A stretch of DNA of 64,000 nt from Geodermatophilus nigrescens (GCF_900129495.1 NZ_FQVX01000001.1:124001-188000); one strand, 5' to 3'. Numbered from the stretch's first letter, positions 8,633-17,201 are shown. A program made the numbers and translations. Notes: generated by a model from the letters alone, not told the origin.

Positions 8633-9627
8633 CCGCCCCCCTCCTGGAGGTCGAGGACCTCCGCGTGCGGCTGCGCACCCCGCGCGGCCCGGCCGCGGTG
8701 GTCAACGGGCTGAGCTACACGGTGGGCCGCGGCGAGACGGTCGCCGTCGTCGGGGAGTCCGGCAGCGGCAAGAGCGTCTCCGTGCTGGCGCTGCTCGGCC
8801 TCCTCCCCGAGCGGGTGGCGACGGTGACCGGCAGCGCGCGCCTGGACGGCGAGGACCTGCTCACCATGTCGCCCGAGCGGCTGCGGCAGGTGCGCGGCCC
8901 CGGCGTCGGCATGGTCTTCCAGGACCCGATGACCTCGCTCAACCCCGTGCTGACCGTCGGCCGGCAGCTGGTCGAGGGGATCCGCGCGCACGGCGAGGTG
9001 TCGAAGGCCGCGGCGCGCGAGCGGGCGGCCGGGCTGCTGGCGGAGGTGGGTCTGCCCGACCCGCAGGGCGCGCTCGACCGCTATCCGCACGAGCTGTCCG
9101 GCGGGATGCGGCAGCGGGTGGTCATCGCGATCGCGCTCGCCAACAGCCCCGCGCTGCTCATCGCCGACGAGGCCACCACCGCGCTCGACGTCACGGTGCA
9201 GGCGCAGATCCTCGACCTGGTCGAGTCGCTGCAGGCCGACCACGGCACCGGCGTCATCTGGATCACCCACGACCTCGGCGTCGTCGCCGGCATCGCCGAC
9301 CGGGTGCTGGTCATGTACGGCGGGCGCTGCGTGGAGGACGGCACGGTCGACGACGTCCTGGAGCGGCCCGCGCACCCCTACACGCGCGGCCTGCTCGGGG
9401 CGCTGCCGGACCTGGCCGGCGACGGCGGCGACCTCGCCACCATCCCCGGCACGCCGCCGGCGCCCACCGACCTGCCGGGCGGCTGCGTCTTCTGGCCGCG
9501 CTGCCCGGTGCGCGGCGACGCCCGCTGCGAGACCGAGCAGCCGCCGCTGCAGGTGGTCGGCGCCGGGTTGTCGAAGGGGCTGCCGCACCGCGCGGCCACC
9601 TGGTGCACGGAGGGGAGCGCGCGGTGA
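8629..9627 (+). CDS. Peptide ABC transporter ATPase, DppD/OppD type
   Basis: This 332-residue ATPase has Walker A GESGSGKS, the DppD-typical QDPMTSLNPVLTVGRQ, signature LSGGMRQRV, Walker B LLIADEATTALDVTVQAQIL and the switch His in WITHDLGVV. The C-terminal oligopeptide-transporter extension carries GGCVFWPRCPVRGDARCE, whose cysteines in relatives bind an iron-sulfur cluster. The GTG start overlaps the permease stop by four bases. It drives import together with the next gene product. Confidence 0.95.
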   Translation: MTAPLLEVEDLRVRLRTPRGPAAVVNGLSYTVGRGETVAVVGESGSGKSVSVLALLGLLPERVATVTGSARLDGEDLLTMSPERLRQVRGPGVGMVFQDPMTSLNPVLTVGRQLVEGIRAHGEVSKAAARERAAGLLAEVGLPDPQGALDRYPHELSGGMRQRVVIAIALANSPALLIADEATTALDVTVQAQILDLVESLQADHGTGVIWITHDLGVVAGIADRVLVMYGGRCVEDGTVDDVLERPAHPYTRGLLGALPDLAGDGGDLATIPGTPPAPTDLPGGCVFWPRCPVRGDARCETEQPPLQVVGAGLSKGLPHRAATWCTEGSAR

Positions 9628-10721
9628 GCTCGGTCTTCCTGGACAAGGGGTCCGCGCCGGGGCAGGGGCGGCGCGACGTCCTGGTCTCCGCCCGGGGGCT
9701 GGAGGTGCACTTCCCGGTCCGGTCGGGCGGCCCGCTGCGGCGGACGACGGGCGCGCTGCGCGCCGTCGACGGCGTCGACCTCGACGTCTACCGCGGCGAG
9801 ACGCTCGGCCTGGTGGGGGAGTCCGGCTGCGGCAAGTCCACGCTGGGCAACGCGCTGCTGCGGCTGGTCCCGCCCACCGGCGGCACGGTCACCTTCGACG
9901 GCCTCGACGTCACCGCGATGGGCCGCCGGCAGCTGCGCGACCTGCGGCGGCGGGCGGGGATGGTCTTCCAGGACCCGTTCGCCTCGCTGGACCCGCGGCG
10001 CACGGTGGCCCAGACGGTGTCCGAGCCGCTGGAGGTGCACCGCCTGCACCCCGGCCGGCAGGCCCGCGCCGCGCGGGTGCGGGAGCTGCTGGAGCTGGTC
10101 GGGCTCGACCCCGCCGTCGCCTCCCGGTACCCGCACGAGTTCTCCGGCGGCCAGCGGCAGCGGGTCGGCATCGCCCGGGCGCTGGCCGGGGAGCCGGACT
10201 TCCTGGTCTGCGACGAGGCGATCGCCTCCCTCGACGTCAGCATCCAGGCGCAGGTGCTCAACCTGCTGCGCCGGCTGCAGCGGCAGCTCGGTCTCACGCT
10301 GCTGTTCATCTCCCACGACCTGTCGGCGGTGCGGCACGTCTCCGACCGGATCGCGGTCATGTACCTGGGCCGGGTGGTCGAGGTGGGGCCGGCGACCGCC
10401 GTCGCCGCGGAGCCGCAGATGCCCTACACGCGGGCGCTGCTGTCGGCGGTGCCGCTGCCGCACCCGGCGCTGGAGCGCTCTCGGCAGCGGATCGTGCTGC
10501 GCGGCGACGTCCCCTCGCCGGCCCGGGTGCCCAGCGGCTGCCGGTTCCGGACCCGCTGCCCCGACGTGTTCGAGCCCTGCCCCGACGTCGACCCGGCCCT
10601 GCAGGCGGTGGGCTCCGCGCCCGGGCACGTGGCCGCCTGCCACCTGCACGGTGTCGTCGGGACGCCCGTGCGGCGGGAGGACCCCGCCGCCCCGGCCGGC
10701 GCCGGGGACCCGGCGCGCTGA
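9624..10721 (+). CDS. Peptide ABC transporter ATPase, DppF/OppF type
   Basis: This 365-residue ATPase has Walker A GESGCGKST, QDPFASLDPRRTV, signature FSGGQRQRVGIARAL, Walker B FLVCDEAIASLDVSIQAQVLNLL and FISHDLSAVRHVSDR, the DppF/OppF pattern. The C-terminal Cys motif GCRFRTRCPDVFEPCPD is present. It overlaps the previous gene by GTGA and ends the importer operon; about 100 bases separate it from the aquaporin gene. About 35 C-terminal residues are Pro/Ala-rich and probably unstructured. Confidence 0.95.
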   Translation: MSSVFLDKGSAPGQGRRDVLVSARGLEVHFPVRSGGPLRRTTGALRAVDGVDLDVYRGETLGLVGESGCGKSTLGNALLRLVPPTGGTVTFDGLDVTAMGRRQLRDLRRRAGMVFQDPFASLDPRRTVAQTVSEPLEVHRLHPGRQARAARVRELLELVGLDPAVASRYPHEFSGGQRQRVGIARALAGEPDFLVCDEAIASLDVSIQAQVLNLLRRLQRQLGLTLLFISHDLSAVRHVSDRIAVMYLGRVVEVGPATAVAAEPQMPYTRALLSAVPLPHPALERSRQRIVLRGDVPSPARVPSGCRFRTRCPDVFEPCPDVDPALQAVGSAPGHVAACHLHGVVGTPVRREDPAAPAGAGDPAR

Positions 10722-10818
10722 CCTGCCGGTACGCGACCGTCCGTTTGCCGATCAGGCCACCCGGCTAGTGGCCCCCGGATCAGGCGGCGCGGGGGCGCCG
10801 CCGGGAACGGGGAGCGGG

Positions 10819-11571
10819 ATGGCGTCGAGCAGGACGACCTCGAGGGTCGGGTCCACCGGCCTCTACGGCAGCAGGATCGGGGACCGGCTGGGGCGCGCGG
10901 CGCTCACCGAGGTGATCGGGACGGCGATCCTGGTGTTCGTCGGGACGAGCACCGTGGTCGCGGGCCCGGCCACCGGCAACAGCCTCTTCGAGCTGGTCGG
11001 CGTGGTGCTGGCCTTCGGGGTGACGCTGGTGGCGCTGGCCGCGGCCCTCGGGCACGTCTCGGGCTGTCACCTCAACCCCGCGGTGACGCTGGGGCTGGCC
11101 GCGACGCGGCGCTTCCCGTGGCCGGCCGCCGGGGTCTACGTCGTCGCGCAGCTGCTCGGCGGTCTTCTCGGCGCGGCCGCCACGTGGGCGGTCTACGGCA
11201 GCGCGGCGCGCGAGGAGGGACTGCTCGGCGCCACGACGCCGCAGGAGGGCGTCTCGGCCGGCCAGGCGTTCCTGGCCGAGGCGCTGGTGACGTTCGTGCT
11301 GGTGCTGGTCGTGGTGTCGGTGGCCACCGACGACCGCGCCGAGTCCGCGATCGCCCCGGTCGCCGTCGGGTTCGCCCTGGCGGCCGGCATCTTCGCCGTC
11401 GGCGGGCTCACCGGCGGCGCGGTGAACCCCGCCCGCGCCTTCGGCCCCAACCTGCTGGCCGGCCAGGTCGGGCCGCTGTGGATCTACCTGCTGGCCCCGG
11501 TGGTGGGAGGCGTCCTCGCCGCACTCGTGTACGACCGGCTGCTCTCCCGCGGCGAGCCGCCGGAGGCCTGA
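10819..11571 (+). CDS. MIP-family channel (aquaporin or glycerol facilitator)
   Basis: This 250-residue channel protein has six membrane segments and the two pore loops HLNPAVTLG and GAVNPARAFGP with intact NPA boxes. The residues around them look more like water-selective aquaporins than GlpF, but selectivity cannot be settled by eye. A 30-residue Ser/Thr/Arg tail precedes the first helix. ATG at 10819 follows GGAG by 4 bases. It probably has its own promoter in the 97-base gap after the importer operon. Confidence 0.9.
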   Translation: MASSRTTSRVGSTGLYGSRIGDRLGRAALTEVIGTAILVFVGTSTVVAGPATGNSLFELVGVVLAFGVTLVALAAALGHVSGCHLNPAVTLGLAATRRFPWPAAGVYVVAQLLGGLLGAAATWAVYGSAAREEGLLGATTPQEGVSAGQAFLAEALVTFVLVLVVVSVATDDRAESAIAPVAVGFALAAGIFAVGGLTGGAVNPARAFGPNLLAGQVGPLWIYLLAPVVGGVLAALVYDRLLSRGEPPEA

Positions 11572-11623
11572 CCGCCCGGCCGCGGCCGCCCCTGGGAGCA
11601 GCCGCGGCCCGAGGTCAGGCGGG

Positions 11624-13429
11624 TCAGCCGCGGCCGCTGCGGGTGGGCCGCCGGCCCTGCCGGGAGCCCGAGCGGGGCGCCCGCCGGGAGTCCCGGCCGC
11701 CGGCGCGGGGATGCCCGTCGGAGCCGCGGCCGCGCGGGGCGCTGCACGGGCGGCAGATGGAGAACCACGGCGCGATCGGCGTCCCGCACTCCACGCACGC
11801 CGACGACCGGCTGACCGCGATGGCGTCGGGCAGCAGCTCGCTGATGGCCTCCGCGCACTCCTCCTCGACCCAGGCGGCGTCGTCGCCGTCCAGCCCGGCG
11901 ACGCCCGGGAACTGGCGCAGCAGCGTCTGGGCGTCGCGGGCGGCCGCGGCGGCCTGCTCGAACTCCTCGACGCTGCCGCCGACCGGCACGTCGGGCAGCA
12001 CGACCTCCGGCCGGACCGGCAGGCCGACGGCGTGCCGCAGGGCCGCGCGGGCGAGCAGCAGCCAGCGGGTGCGCCGCGGCGGCTCGTAGTCGATGGGCAG
12101 GCGGACCAGCCGCCAGACGGTGTGCAGGTCGCCGGCCGCGCCGAGCGGGCCGCGCAGCAGGGGCAGCAGCGCCTGCACCCGCAGCACGAGGACGGTGACG
12201 TCGTCGGGCGCGACGGCCTGGTCGCGGGTGGCCGCGCGGGCCCACGCCTGCCAGCGGACCAGCGCCTCGGGCAGGTCGACGGGCTCGAGCGCCCCGAGGT
12301 CGTCGAGCTCGGGTCGCAGCCGCGGCATGCGCCCGGGCAGGTCGCTCGGTCGGTCGCCGCGGGCCACCTCGGCGCCGAGGGACACCAGCGCGGCCGACGG
12401 CTTCAGGCCGCGCACGCCGGTGAGGATCCCGACGGTGCCGTGCCCGGTGAGGCCGTAGCGGCCGGCGCGCCCCGCGATCTGCGCGGCCTCCCAGCTGCGC
12501 AGCGGCCGCAGCTCGGTGCCGTCGAACTTCGTCGTCTCGGCGAACAGCACGGTGGTGGCCGGCACGTTGATGCCGTGGCCGATGACGTCGGTGGTCACCA
12601 GGACGTCGAGCTCACCGGTGGTGAACCGCTCGATGACCTCGCGGCGGGTGGCCGGCGGCAGCGCGCCGTAGAGGACGCCGACCTTGCCGGGCCGGTGCCG
12701 GTCGAGTTCGGCGGCGACGGCGTAGACGGTCTTGCGGGAGAAGGCGACGACGAGCGTCTGCGGCCGGACGCCGGTGGTGCGGACCGGGGCGCGCAGGACG
12801 TCGAGCCGCGACAGCCGCCGGTGGTGCACGACCTCGACGTCGTCGGCGTCGGCGACCAGCGGCGCGAGCAGCGGGTGCGCCTCGGCGGCGGCGATCAGGT
12901 GCATCTCCCGGTACGCGCCGGTGAGCAGGAGCCGCGCCCAGGTGTGGCCGCGGTCGGGGTCGGCGACCCAGTGCGACTCGTCGAGCACGAGCATCTCGCC
13001 GGCCATCGGGGCCTTCTCGACGGTGCAGCACAGGACGGGCGCGCCCGGGTCGATCTCCTCCTCGCCGGTGGACAGGCCGACGGTGCCCTCGGGCAGCAGC
13101 GCGGAGAGCTTGGCGTAGGCCTCGTGCGCCAGCTGGCGCAGCGGCGCGGCGTAGACACCGGACCCGCCGGCGGCCAGCGCCTGCAGCGACTCGTACGTCT
13201 TGCCGGAGTTGGTGGGGCCCAGGTGGAACACCACGCGCTGCGGCAGGGTGGCGCGCACGGGGAGGTCCGGCGCGGTGGCCTCGACCCAGCGCTGCTGGGC
13301 GGCCCGCTCGGCGCGGGCGGCCTCCCGCTCGGCGGCACGCTCGGCGGCGCGGGCGGCGGCGCGGTCGCCGGCGTCGTACGCGTCGTACGCGGTCCGGACG
13401 GGCGGGCGGTCGGCGTCGGGGCGCCGCAC
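11624..13429 (-). CDS. SUV3-like superfamily 2 RNA helicase with C-terminal zinc-ribbon motif
   Basis: The 601-residue protein has an Ala/Arg-rich helical N-terminus (about 1-60), a SUV3-type Walker A FHLGPTNSGKTYESLQAL (GPTNSGKT at 71-78), motif II LDESH (149-153) and a helicase C region with VLVTTDVIGHGINVP and QIAGRAGRYGL. Near the end CVECGTPIAPWFSICRPC can bind zinc, followed by a basic Arg/Gly tail that may bind RNA. SUV3 is the helicase of the mitochondrial RNA degradosome, so a role in RNA turnover is a guess from homology. The GTG start is uncertain: no Shine-Dalgarno is seen and the frame is open further upstream without ATG/GTG/TTG. Confidence 0.85.
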   Translation of the reverse strand: MRRPDADRPPVRTAYDAYDAGDRAAARAAERAAEREAARAERAAQQRWVEATAPDLPVRATLPQRVVFHLGPTNSGKTYESLQALAAGGSGVYAAPLRQLAHEAYAKLSALLPEGTVGLSTGEEEIDPGAPVLCCTVEKAPMAGEMLVLDESHWVADPDRGHTWARLLLTGAYREMHLIAAAEAHPLLAPLVADADDVEVVHHRRLSRLDVLRAPVRTTGVRPQTLVVAFSRKTVYAVAAELDRHRPGKVGVLYGALPPATRREVIERFTTGELDVLVTTDVIGHGINVPATTVLFAETTKFDGTELRPLRSWEAAQIAGRAGRYGLTGHGTVGILTGVRGLKPSAALVSLGAEVARGDRPSDLPGRMPRLRPELDDLGALEPVDLPEALVRWQAWARAATRDQAVAPDDVTVLVLRVQALLPLLRGPLGAAGDLHTVWRLVRLPIDYEPPRRTRWLLLARAALRHAVGLPVRPEVVLPDVPVGGSVEEFEQAAAAARDAQTLLRQFPGVAGLDGDDAAWVEEECAEAISELLPDAIAVSRSSACVECGTPIAPWFSICRPCSAPRGRGSDGHPRAGGRDSRRAPRSGSRQGRRPTRSGRG

Positions 13430-13559
13430 CCGGCGGCGGGTGGTGGACGGCTGGGGAGCGGTGTCGGTCAGGAGGGGTCCTCGGGTCGTTCGCGGGGCAA
13501 CTCCCGGACAACACCGCGGGCGCCGCGGACATGCCCGCGCCCGTCGCGCGGGTGCGCGT

Positions 13560-13565
13560 TAGCCT
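13560..13565 (+). promoter_or_regulatory. Candidate -10 element for tRNA-Ser
   Basis: TAGCCT ends 10 bases before the first tRNA base, so transcription would begin within a few bases of the mature 5' end. No clear -35 is visible. Confidence 0.45.
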
Positions 13566-13575
13566 CGGACGGCTG

Positions 13576-13662
13576 GGAGGGCTCGCCTAGAGGCCGATGG
13601 CGGCGGTCTTGAAAACCGCTATGGGGTCACACCCATCGTGGGTTCGAATCCCACGCCCTCCG
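13576..13662 (+). tRNA. tRNA-Ser (anticodon UGA)
   Basis: An 87-base class II tRNA. The acceptor arms GGAGGGC (13576-13582) and GCCCTCC (13655-13661) pair perfectly and G13662 is the discriminator. The anticodon loop CTTGAAA is flanked by CGGT/ACCG and reads UGA (codons UCN). A long variable arm and the T-loop GGTTCGAATCC are present. CCA is not encoded. The size and long arm are those of tRNA-Ser, not tRNA-Sec. Confidence 0.95.
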
Positions 13663-13701
13663 CTCGCGCCGCCGGTTCCCCTCCGTGCGCCGTCCATCGC
13701 C

Positions 13702-13707
13702 TAGCGT
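13702..13707 (+). promoter_or_regulatory. Candidate -10 element for the PAS-GGDEF-EAL gene
   Basis: TAGCGT lies 45 bases before the ATG at 13753, giving a leader of about 40 bases that carries GGGGAG just before the start. Confidence 0.4.
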
Positions 13708-13752
13708 GTGCCCCTCCGCGGGGGAACCGAGCCCCGCGGGCCGGGGAGTGCG

Positions 13753-16278
13753 ATGAGCGGGGCAGCGGTGCCGGACGCCGGCACGCAGGCGCGGGAGGAC
13801 GACGCCGCGGCGCTGGAGCGCAGCCGCCGCTGGCTGGCCGAGGCCCAGCGGCTGGCCGCGCTCGGCAGCTGGGAGTGGGACGTCCGCACCGGCGCCGTCC
13901 TGTTCAGCGACGAGCTCCGCGCCGTCTACCGCCTCGACCCCTCGGTCACGCCGACCTTCGCCACCTGCCTGGAGATGGTCCACCCCGACGACCGCCCGCG
14001 GGCCGAGCGGGCGATCCTCGCCGCGCTCACCGACGGCGGGGTCTTCGACCTCGACCACCGGGTCGTGTGCGGCGACGGCGAGGTCATCTGGGTGCGGGCG
14101 CGCGGCTCGGTGACCCGCGGCGAGGACGGCAGCCCGCTGCTGCTCGTGGGCACCGCGCAGGACGTCACCGAGCGGGTGGCGATCGAGGCCCGCCTGCAGG
14201 AGAGCGAGCGGCGGCTGCTGGAGGCCCAGAGGGTGGCCCGCCTGGGCCGGTGGGACTGGGACGTGCGCAGCGACGTCGTCGTCTGGTCCGACGACATGTT
14301 CCGCATCTTCGGCATCCCGCCGGCCGCGCTGGAGCCCACGGTCGAGGGCTACCTGGCGCGGGTGCACCCCGACGACCGCGACGAGCTGCTGCAGATGCTC
14401 GCCGACGTCCGGGCCGGCCGGGAGGACTACGCGCTCGAGCACCGGGTGCTGCGCGCCGACGGCAGCGTCGGCTGGGTGAGCTGCCGGGCCGCCGTCGTCC
14501 GCGACGACGACGGCGCCGAGGTGCGCCTGCACGGCACCGCCACCGACGTCACCGAGCGCAAGCTCGCCGAGCTGGCCGCCGCCCGCGCCACGGCCGAGCT
14601 GGCCGCCCGCGCCGAGCAGCTGCGCCGGCTGGCCTTCACCGACCCGCTCACCGGCCTGGCCAACCGGGCGCTGTTCGCCGACCGGCTGCAGCACGCCCTG
14701 GACGCCCGCTCCCCGGCCGGGGTCAGCGTGCTGCTGGTCGACCTCGACGACTTCAAGGACGTCAACGACGTGCTCGGCCACCAGGTCGGTGACCGGCTGC
14801 TCGTCGAGGTCGCCGGGCGGCTGACCCGCTGCGTGCGCCCGGAGGACACCGTGGCCCGCCTGGGCGGCGACGAGTTCGCCGTCGTGCTGGCCGAGGCCGC
14901 GCACGGCGAGCAGGTGGCCCGGCGGATCGGGGCGGCGCTGGACACCCCGGTGCGGTTCGGCGACCGGCAGCTCGTGCCCACCGGCAGCATCGGCCTGGCC
15001 CGGGTGGCCGGCGGCGAGCCCGTCCCCGCCGACGTGCTGCTGCAGCAGGCAGACATCGCGATGTACGCGGCCAAGCGCGCCGGCAAGGGCCGCTACGAGG
15101 TGTTCGACCCGACGATGTCCACGGCGGTGCTCGCCCGCGCCGACGTCGAGAACGGGCTGCGCCAGGCGCTCGACCGCGACGAGCTCGTCGTACACCTGCA
15201 GCCGCTGGTCGACGTGACCGCCCGCGCGGCCACCCGGGTCGAGGCGCTGGTCCGCTGGCCGCGCCCGTCCGGGCTGGCGCTGCCGGCCGACTTCCTCCCG
15301 GTCGCCGAGCGCAGCGGCCTGGTGCGCACCCTCGGCCAGCAGGTGCTGCGGGCCGCCTGCCGGGGGCTCGCCCCGTGGCTGGCGGCCGACCCGGGCCGCT
15401 CGGTGGCGGTCAACGTCTCGCCGGTGCAGCTGCGCGAGCCGGACTTCGCGACGACGGTGCTCGGCATCCTGGCGCGCACCGGCGTCGGCCCGCGGCAGCT
15501 GCTGCTGGAGGTGACCGAGACGCTGTTCCTCGAGGCCGGCCCGCGGGTGGTCGGCCAGCTCGCCGAGCTGCGCGCCGCGGGCATCCGGGTGGCCATCGAC
15601 GACTTCGGCACCGGCTACTCCTCCCTCGGCCGGCTGCAGGACCTGCCCGTCGACGGCGTCAAGGTCGACCGCACCTTCGTCCAGCAGATGGGCGCCGGCC
15701 CGGGGGACGCCGCGATCCTCACCGCGATGGTCACCCTCGCCCACGACCTCGGCCTCGAGGTCACCGCCGAGGGCGTGGAGACCCGGGACCAGGCGACCAG
15801 GCTGCTGGAGCTGGGCGTGGACCACCTGCAGGGCCACCACCTGGCCCGCCCGGTGCCGCTGGACGCGCTCGACGACGCGGTGGCCGCGGCCGGCGCCGCG
15901 GTGCGGGCCGCCGCCGGCTGCCCCGGCCGGTCCGGGCGGGCCACCGTGCAGCTCGTCGCCGGCGAGGACGCCCTCGGGCGGGCGGTGCGCGGCGCCCTGG
16001 TGCGCGCCGGCCTCGCCGTGGCCGGGCCGGGCGAGCCGCCGGACGCCGTCGTGCTGGTCACCGCCCGCGGCGAGGACGCGCTCGCCCGGTCGGCCGCGCT
16101 GCGGCCCCCGGGCGGTGCCGCCGTCCTGGTGCTGTGCGCGCGGGCCGACCGGGCCACCCGGGCGCGGCTGCTCGCCGCGGGTGCCGACGACGTCGTCGTC
16201 GACCCGGGCTGCCCGGCCGGCCTCGCCGACCGGGTGCGCGGGGCGCTGCGGACGGCGGCCGCCGAGGCGGGCGGCTGA
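13753..16278 (+). CDS. PAS-PAS-GGDEF-EAL cyclic-di-GMP protein with a pseudo-receiver tail
   Basis: 841 residues, no membrane segment. Two PAS domains (about 35-145 and 160-270; each starts near LGSWEWDV/LGRWDWDV and ends in DVTER) precede a GGDEF domain with intact GGDEF at 371-375 and an intact RxxD inhibitory site RPED at 362-365. The EAL domain has EAL at 497-499, DDFGTGYSS at 616-624 and EGVE near 673, so both synthesis and hydrolysis of c-di-GMP are possible. The last 110 residues resemble a receiver fold (LLAAGADDVVVDP) but have no Asp at the usual phospho-site. The ATG at 13753 has GGGGAG upstream; an earlier in-frame start at 13708 overlaps the promoter. Confidence 0.93.
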   Translation: MSGAAVPDAGTQAREDDAAALERSRRWLAEAQRLAALGSWEWDVRTGAVLFSDELRAVYRLDPSVTPTFATCLEMVHPDDRPRAERAILAALTDGGVFDLDHRVVCGDGEVIWVRARGSVTRGEDGSPLLLVGTAQDVTERVAIEARLQESERRLLEAQRVARLGRWDWDVRSDVVVWSDDMFRIFGIPPAALEPTVEGYLARVHPDDRDELLQMLADVRAGREDYALEHRVLRADGSVGWVSCRAAVVRDDDGAEVRLHGTATDVTERKLAELAAARATAELAARAEQLRRLAFTDPLTGLANRALFADRLQHALDARSPAGVSVLLVDLDDFKDVNDVLGHQVGDRLLVEVAGRLTRCVRPEDTVARLGGDEFAVVLAEAAHGEQVARRIGAALDTPVRFGDRQLVPTGSIGLARVAGGEPVPADVLLQQADIAMYAAKRAGKGRYEVFDPTMSTAVLARADVENGLRQALDRDELVVHLQPLVDVTARAATRVEALVRWPRPSGLALPADFLPVAERSGLVRTLGQQVLRAACRGLAPWLAADPGRSVAVNVSPVQLREPDFATTVLGILARTGVGPRQLLLEVTETLFLEAGPRVVGQLAELRAAGIRVAIDDFGTGYSSLGRLQDLPVDGVKVDRTFVQQMGAGPGDAAILTAMVTLAHDLGLEVTAEGVETRDQATRLLELGVDHLQGHHLARPVPLDALDDAVAAAGAAVRAAAGCPGRSGRATVQLVAGEDALGRAVRGALVRAGLAVAGPGEPPDAVVLVTARGEDALARSAALRPPGGAAVLVLCARADRATRARLLAAGADDVVVDPGCPAGLADRVRGALRTAAAEAGG

Positions 16279-16288
16279 GCTCCGCGAC

Positions 16289-16340
16289 GGGACCCGGCAG
16301 CGGGACCCGGCAGCGGGACTCAGCAGCAGGACTCAGCAGC
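16289..16340. repeat. Four tandem 13-base units at the 3' end of arsI
   Basis: Units at 16289-16301 and 16302-16314 are both GGGACCCGGCAGC; 16315-16327 is GGGACTCAGCAGC and 16328-16340 is AGGACTCAGCAGC. The last unit contains the arsI Cys-Cys-stop, and the preceding unit copies that Cys-Cys-stop downstream of the gene. Confidence 0.85.
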
Positions 16341-16743
16341 AGGACGAGGTCGTCGTCGCGCCCTCCAGGTCGGGCCGGGCGTCGGCGGTGACGGTGTAGA
16401 CCTCCCACGGCTCGCCGCCGGGCGCGGTCACCCACACCTTGTCCTGGACCGCGTAGCAGCAGGTGGTCTGCTCCTCGGTGCGCGTGGCGAGGCCGGCGTC
16501 GGCGAGCCGGCCGGTGGCGGCCGTGACCTCCGCCGTGTCCGCCACCTCCACGCCCAGGTGGTCGAGCCGGGTGGGCTCCCCGCCCTCGCCCTCCAGCAGG
16601 ACGAGCTTGAGCGGCGGCTCGGCGACGGCGAAGTTGGCGTAGCCCGGGCGGCGCTTGGCCGGCGGCGTGCCGAACAGGCGGCCGTAGAAGTCGACGGCGG
16701 CGTCGAGGTCGGCGACGCGCAGGGCGAGCTGGATCCGGGACAC
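16333..16743 (-). CDS. arsI: ArsI/CadI-type glyoxalase-fold protein, probable C-As lyase
   Basis: This 136-residue vicinal-oxygen-chelate protein begins SRIQLALRVADLDAAVDFYGRLFG and contains EQTTCCYAVQDKVWVTAPGGEPWEVYTV. Adjacent Cys95-Cys96 match the As(III)-binding pair of ArsI, and His62 and the Glu in PWEVY fit the metal site. ArsI cleaves methyl or aryl groups from trivalent organoarsenicals using Fe(II) and oxygen. A second Cys pair sits at the extreme C-terminus. The GTG start follows GAGGAGG. It diverges from arsR-acr3-arsC, sharing a 119-base control region, which supports an arsenic role over cadmium. Confidence 0.88.
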   Translation of the reverse strand: MSRIQLALRVADLDAAVDFYGRLFGTPPAKRRPGYANFAVAEPPLKLVLLEGEGGEPTRLDHLGVEVADTAEVTAATGRLADAGLATRTEEQTTCCYAVQDKVWVTAPGGEPWEVYTVTADARPDLEGATTTSSCC

Positions 16744-16764
16744 GGGGACCTCCTCAGGTGGGGA

Positions 16765-16786
16765 GACATCGACGCTCGTCGATGTC
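16765..16786. promoter_or_regulatory. Perfect 22-base palindrome, candidate ArsR operator
   Basis: Arms GACATCGACG and CGTCGATGTC are exact reverse complements around a two-base spacer. The site is 21 bases before the arsI start and 76 bases before arsR, a position suited to repression of arsI. Confidence 0.65.
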
Positions 16787-16802
16787 CGGGCCACCGTGCG
16801 CC

Positions 16803-16822
16803 TTGACATCGAGATCTGTCAA
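16803..16822. promoter_or_regulatory. Second inverted repeat overlapping a -35-like TTGACA, arsR promoter region
   Basis: TTGACA (16803-16808) and TGTCAA (16817-16822) form six-base arms around TCGAGATC. TTGACA also looks like a -35, with TACGAT (16823-16828) as a possible, closely spaced -10 for arsR. The GACATCGA core is shared with the neighbouring palindrome. Confidence 0.55.
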
Positions 16823-16862
16823 TACGATGGTCGTCGAAGTGACCGACGTCGATGGAGGACCC

Positions 16863-17201
16863 GTGAGCGACCCGGCTGCCTGCTGCACGCCCCTGACGGG
16901 CACCGCCATGTCCGCCGAGCGCGCGGAGGAGGTGGCCGGGCTGCTCAAGGCGCTGGCCGACCCGGTGCGCCTGCGGCTGGTGAGCCTCATCGCCGGCAGC
17001 GACACCGGCGAGGCCTGCGTCTGCGACCTCAACGCCGCCTTCGACCTGACCCAGGCCACGATCAGCCACCACCTCAAGGTGCTGCACACCGCGGGCCTGC
17101 TCGACCGCGAGAAGCGGGGCGTGTGGGTGTACTACGCCGTCCGCCGGGAGGCGCTGGCCGCCGTCGCCGGCCTGTTCGACGCCGCCGCGGTCCCCGCGTG
17201 A
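16863..17201 (+). CDS. arsR: ArsR-family arsenic-responsive repressor
   Basis: This 112-residue winged-helix repressor has the DNA-binding stretch LTQATISHHLKVLHTAGLL. Cys52 and Cys54 lie in EACVCDL, the metal-sensing start of the recognition helix region, and an N-terminal pair Cys7-Cys8 (AACCTPL) recalls the Corynebacterium glutamicum ArsR type, where an N-terminal Cys pair and one helix Cys bind As(III). GGAGG at 16854-16858 selects the GTG start. It overlaps acr3 by GTGA and should repress arsI and arsR-acr3-arsC through the palindromes between them. Confidence 0.93.
   Translation: MSDPAACCTPLTGTAMSAERAEEVAGLLKALADPVRLRLVSLIAGSDTGEACVCDLNAAFDLTQATISHHLKVLHTAGLLDREKRGVWVYYAVRREALAAVAGLFDAAAVPA

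Noticed and set aside
13576-13662. Could the long-armed tRNA be a tRNA-Sec with altered anticodon
   Set aside because: The anticodon loop reads UGA, the acceptor stem is seven pairs and total length is 87, all normal for tRNA-Ser reading UCN. No CUA anticodon is present.
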